The notes under the pieces are model-generated. The model was given only the letters and a program-made list of their open reading frames with translations, made no database searches and was not told the DNA's origin. Shown in pieces: positions 6,569 to 8,417 of a DNA stretch of 8,417 bases. Source of the stretch: Beijerinckiaceae bacterium (lineage in GTDB: Bacteria > Pseudomonadota > Alphaproteobacteria > Rhizobiales > Beijerinckiaceae); NCBI GenBank assembly GCA_947370975.1, contig CANBNG010000036.1, positions 1-8,417 of the forward strand, given 5' to 3'. Position 1 is the stretch's first letter. Each line of letters opens with the position of its first letter. The position numbers and the translations under genes are program-made.

Positions 6569-6653
6569 CCGTCATTGCGAGGAGCGAAGCGACGCGGCAA
6601 TCCATCTTGGCCATAGTTGCACTATGGATTGCTTCGCTTCGCTCGCAATGACG
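6569..6653. repeat. Palindromic unit D, full length
   Basis: This unit is identical to B over 85 bp and is preceded by the same spacer as B. The central hairpin is at 6611-6627. It ends 34 bp from the stop codon of the FAH-family gene. Confidence 0.92.
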
Positions 6654-6687
6654 ATCGAGGCGCGCACTCCAGCCGCGTAATTGCGTT

Positions 6688-7545
6688 TCAGATATGCCCG
6701 ACCTTCACATCCATCGTGCCGACTTTGGCGATGGTTGCGCGGATCGTGTTGCCCGGCAGCACGGGGCCGACACCTTCGGGCGTGCCCGACAGGATCACAT
6801 CGCCCGGATGCAGCGTGTAGAAGGATGACGCCCAGGAAATCAGGGTCGGCACATCGAGCACGAGATCGCGCGTATTGGCCTTCTGGCGCGGCTCGCCATC
6901 GACCGTCAGTTCCAGATCGAGGCCGGCGGGATCGCCGATTTCATCGGCGCTGACGAACCACGGGCCGAGCACGGTGAACGTATCGAGCGATTTGCGCAGC
7001 GAGCGTTCTTCGGGGCCACGGATCGTCATATCGAGGCCGATGCAATAGCCCGCGACATAGTTCAGCGCATCTTCGCGCGAAACGCGATCAGCCGTCTTGC
7101 CGATGACAACAGCCAGCTCGATCTCGTGATCGTTGCGGCGGTCATCATGGCGGATCAGAATCTCTTCGCCGCAGCCGATGATCGAGCTGGTGGCTTTCAG
7201 AAACAGGCCGACCTTCTGGATCTCGCCCACCTGCTGCTGGTGATGGATGCCGGCATCCGCACGCGCTTCTTCCAGATGTTTCTTGTAGTTCACCGGCGCG
7301 GCCACGACCTTGCCCGGATTGGCGATGGGTGAAAGAAGCTTGACGTCAGCAAGTTTCTTGCGTGCGCCGGTCTTGCCAGCGTCTTCCAGCGCGGTGCGCA
7401 GGCTGTCGATGTTTTCGATCAGCAGGTCCGTGCGCGGAAAGGGATAGGATTGCGCGGGCAGGGCGGCCAGTGCCGCCGTCACGTCGATGACATTGTCGCC
7501 CTCGACAAGTCCAAAACGATTATTGTCATATCTGCAAAGCCGCAT
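6688..7545 (-). CDS. Fumarylacetoacetate hydrolase (FAH) family protein
   Basis: This 285-residue protein has an N-terminal FAH-like part (about 1-70) and the catalytic FAH domain (about 72-285). Family features are APVNYKKH near 83-90, the metal-binding acidic residues E141 and E143 in HEIELAVVIGK and D172 in GLDMTIRG, and the ILSGTPEGVGP loop near 251-261. Members are Mg- or Mn-dependent cytoplasmic enzymes that hydrolyse C-C bonds, or isomerise, decarboxylate or hydrate 2-oxo or dienoate intermediates of aromatic-acid breakdown; which one applies here is unknown. The start at 7545 is supported by AAGGA at 7554-7558, 8 nt upstream. A longer open frame to 7593 would add 16 residues encoded partly by the palindromic repeat and should not be used. 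It follows the class II aldolase gene on the same strand, about 96 bp downstream. Confidence 0.92.
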   Translation of the reverse strand: MRLCRYDNNRFGLVEGDNVIDVTAALAALPAQSYPFPRTDLLIENIDSLRTALEDAGKTGARKKLADVKLLSPIANPGKVVAAPVNYKKHLEEARADAGIHHQQQVGEIQKVGLFLKATSSIIGCGEEILIRHDDRRNDHEIELAVVIGKTADRVSREDALNYVAGYCIGLDMTIRGPEERSLRKSLDTFTVLGPWFVSADEIGDPAGLDLELTVDGEPRQKANTRDLVLDVPTLISWASSFYTLHPGDVILSGTPEGVGPVLPGNTIRATIAKVGTMDVKVGHI

Positions 7546-7553
7546 GTGTGTTT

Positions 7554-7558
7554 TCCTT
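7554..7558 (-). promoter_or_regulatory. Ribosome binding site that sets the FAH-family start
   Basis: The minus strand reads AAGGA, 8 nt before the ATG at 7545. It lies just downstream of the palindromic repeat and argues against the longer, repeat-encoded start at 7593. Confidence 0.7.
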
Positions 7559-7562
7559 CTTT

Positions 7563-7640
7563 CGTCATTGCGTGGAGCATAGCGACGAAACAATCCGCCT
7601 GACGCCAGGATGGATTGCTTCGCTTCGCTCGCAATGACGG
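7563..7640. repeat. Solitary copy of the REP-like palindrome between the aldolase-family and FAH-family genes
   Basis: This copy has the same ends as the array units (CGTCATTGCG and CGCAATGACG) and the same right arm as units B and D. The left arm has diverged (GCGTGGAGCATAGCGACG) and the central loop is different, with CCTG-ACGC-CAGG in place of CCATAGT-TGC-ACTATGG. It ends one base before the stop codon of the aldolase-family gene and 4 bp before the FAH ribosome binding site, so it occupies nearly the whole gap. A transcript of both genes would carry a strong hairpin here, which could dampen or uncouple expression of the second gene. Confidence 0.9.
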
Positions 7641-7641
7641 T

Positions 7642-8417
7642 TCAAATCTTGTTTTCGGCCTGCATCTTCCACAGATCCCAGGCGCGGTCCACCTGCGTGT
7701 CGATGACGCGGGCGGTTGTTTCGGCTTCACCTGCCGTGAGTGCTTCGATTGGCCCAAGGCGCATGGCCTCGGCCTGCAGCTTGGCGTTGTTTTCGGTATA
7801 GACCGCGCGGAACACGGCCTGTTTCAGCCGGTCGCCGACCACAGTCGATCCATGGCCGCGCATCAGCACGACATTGCCATCGCCAAGCGAGCGCGCGACG
7901 CCCGCGCCAAGCGCGCTGTTGCGGATGAGCAGATCGGAGGCATCGCCCGCAATGTCGCGGATTTCGAAGATCGGCGCGCAAATGCCGATGAAGCCGCCCA
8001 TATGGCAGACCGCGCGAAAAGGCACGCCCTTGACGATGCTGAAGGGCACGACCGCCATGGAATGGCTGTGCACCACGGCCATGACATCGGGGCGCGCGCG
8101 ATAGATTTCGGCATGAATGAAGCGTTCGAGATAGACCGCGCGGCCATTGGCGTCGAGCGCGCGTCCATCGAAATCGAAGGTGACAATGTCGCTCTCGCTC
8201 ACCAGGCCCGGCGCCATGTTGCGCGCAAGCAGGAAGCGATCGGCATGTTTGTCGTGCCGCGCGCTCACATGGCCGAAACCGTCAACGACACCCTGTTTGA
8301 ACAGGATGCGGTTGGCGGTAGCCAGATCGCGCAGCAGCACCGCATCGGCGGGCTGCGATGTTGCGGCATGATCGGTGATGGTTTCAGCGGCGGCCGCCGG
8401 ATCGTCAAACAGCGATG
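7642..8417 (-). CDS. Class II aldolase/adducin family protein, 5' end outside the window
   Basis: The frame is open from the right edge to the TGA at 7644-7642, giving 257 residues. Family marks are ATANRILFKQGVVDGFGHVSARH near the N-terminus, an acidic residue in FIHAEIY, the HSH metal pair in AVVHSHSMAV and the third metal histidine in MRGHGSTVVG. Counted from the GTG at 8340, these are E78, H91, H93 and H163, matching the E-HxH-H zinc site of L-fuculose-phosphate aldolase relatives. Members are cytoplasmic Zn-dependent aldolases, epimerases or decarboxylases, some acting on aromatic diacids. The GTG at 8340 could be a start but has no ribosome binding site, and the frame continues upstream without a stop, so the true start is probably beyond 8417. 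It is likely cotranscribed with the FAH-family gene; the reaction is not known. Confidence 0.9.
   Translation of the reverse strand, partial: SLFDDPAAAAETITDHAATSQPADAVLLRDLATANRILFKQGVVDGFGHVSARHDKHADRFLLARNMAPGLVSESDIVTFDFDGRALDANGRAVYLERFIHAEIYRARPDVMAVVHSHSMAVVPFSIVKGVPFRAVCHMGGFIGICAPIFEIRDIAGDASDLLIRNSALGAGVARSLGDGNVVLMRGHGSTVVGDRLKQAVFRAVYTENNAKLQAEAMRLGPIEALTAGEAETTARVIDTQVDRAWDLWKMQAENKI

Larger units (their letters stand above)
6278..6653. repeat. Tandem array of four REP-like palindromic units, period about 108 bp
   Basis: This fills the 422-bp convergent intergenic region between the amidohydrolase and FAH-family genes. Each unit begins CGTCATTGCGAG and ends CTCGCAATGACG, so it can fold into a long hairpin. 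Units are separated by conserved 22-23-nt spacers containing CACCGTCTTTCCA. Starts at 6278, 6352, 6461 and 6569 give steps of 74, 109 and 108; the first unit is internally deleted by about 34 bp. Bases 6300-6436 and 6517-6653 are identical over about 137 bp, showing a two-unit (217 bp) duplication. Likely roles are bidirectional transcription stop or messenger 3'-end protection for both genes. Open frames across it, with residues such as HCERSEAI, are read-through of repeats and not genes. Confidence 0.93.

Noticed and set aside
6281..6614. Several 60-75 codon open frames on both strands over the repeat array, with peptides such as HCERSEAI and FASLAMT
   Set aside because: They are translations of the palindromic repeats, recur in each unit and have no ribosome binding site or conserved start.
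6278..6653. CRISPR array
   Set aside because: Here the long palindromes are the variable-length units and the short 22-23-nt spacers are nearly identical to each other. A CRISPR would have short constant repeats and unique spacers. No cas gene is present.

Overview
The window looks like chromosomal DNA from a GC-rich alphaproteobacterium, most likely of the order Hyphomicrobiales (Rhizobiales). Four things point that way: strongly GC-biased codons; Bug/TctC-type periplasmic binding proteins; a short protein resembling the alphaproteobacterial aa3 oxidase subunit IV; and intergenic palindromes of the GTCATTGCGAG...CTCGCAATGAC type, which I recall as common in that group. The assignment rests on reading, not on a search.

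Layout from left to right. (1) Positions 1-468, minus strand: 5' part of a Bug/TctC solute-binding protein that runs off the left edge. (2) 612-770, plus: a 52-residue single-span protein like cytochrome c oxidase subunit IV, ending 4 bp from the convergent gene. (3) 775-5118, minus: CYTH-CHAD protein, then a second Bug/TctC binding protein, then a thiamine-diphosphate-dependent decarboxylase/synthase. The last two share an ATGA stop/start overlap. (4) 5276-6265, plus: an ACMSD-like amidohydrolase, divergent from the CYTH-CHAD gene. (5) 6266-6687: a convergent intergenic region filled by four tandem palindromic units with a period near 108 bp, including a perfect direct repeat of about 137 bp. 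(6) 6688-8417, minus: a class II aldolase-family gene (5' end outside the window), a solitary copy of the same palindrome family, and a fumarylacetoacetate-hydrolase-family gene.

Taken together the enzymes suggest catabolism of a small, perhaps aromatic, carboxylic acid. The binding proteins would capture the carboxylate in the periplasm. The ThDP enzyme, amidohydrolase-type decarboxylase, class II aldolase-type enzyme and FAH-type C-C hydrolase/isomerase belong to families that decarboxylate or cleave such compounds. The substrate cannot be read from the sequence, and no membrane subunits (TctA/TctB) and no regulator lie in the window. The CYTH-CHAD protein (polyphosphate/triphosphate metabolism) and the oxidase-like subunit look like housekeeping neighbours.

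No clearly new defence, mobile or RNA-guided system was found. The most unusual structure is the palindrome array with its higher-order duplication, and the most informative gene arrangement is the coupled binding protein-ThDP enzyme pair.
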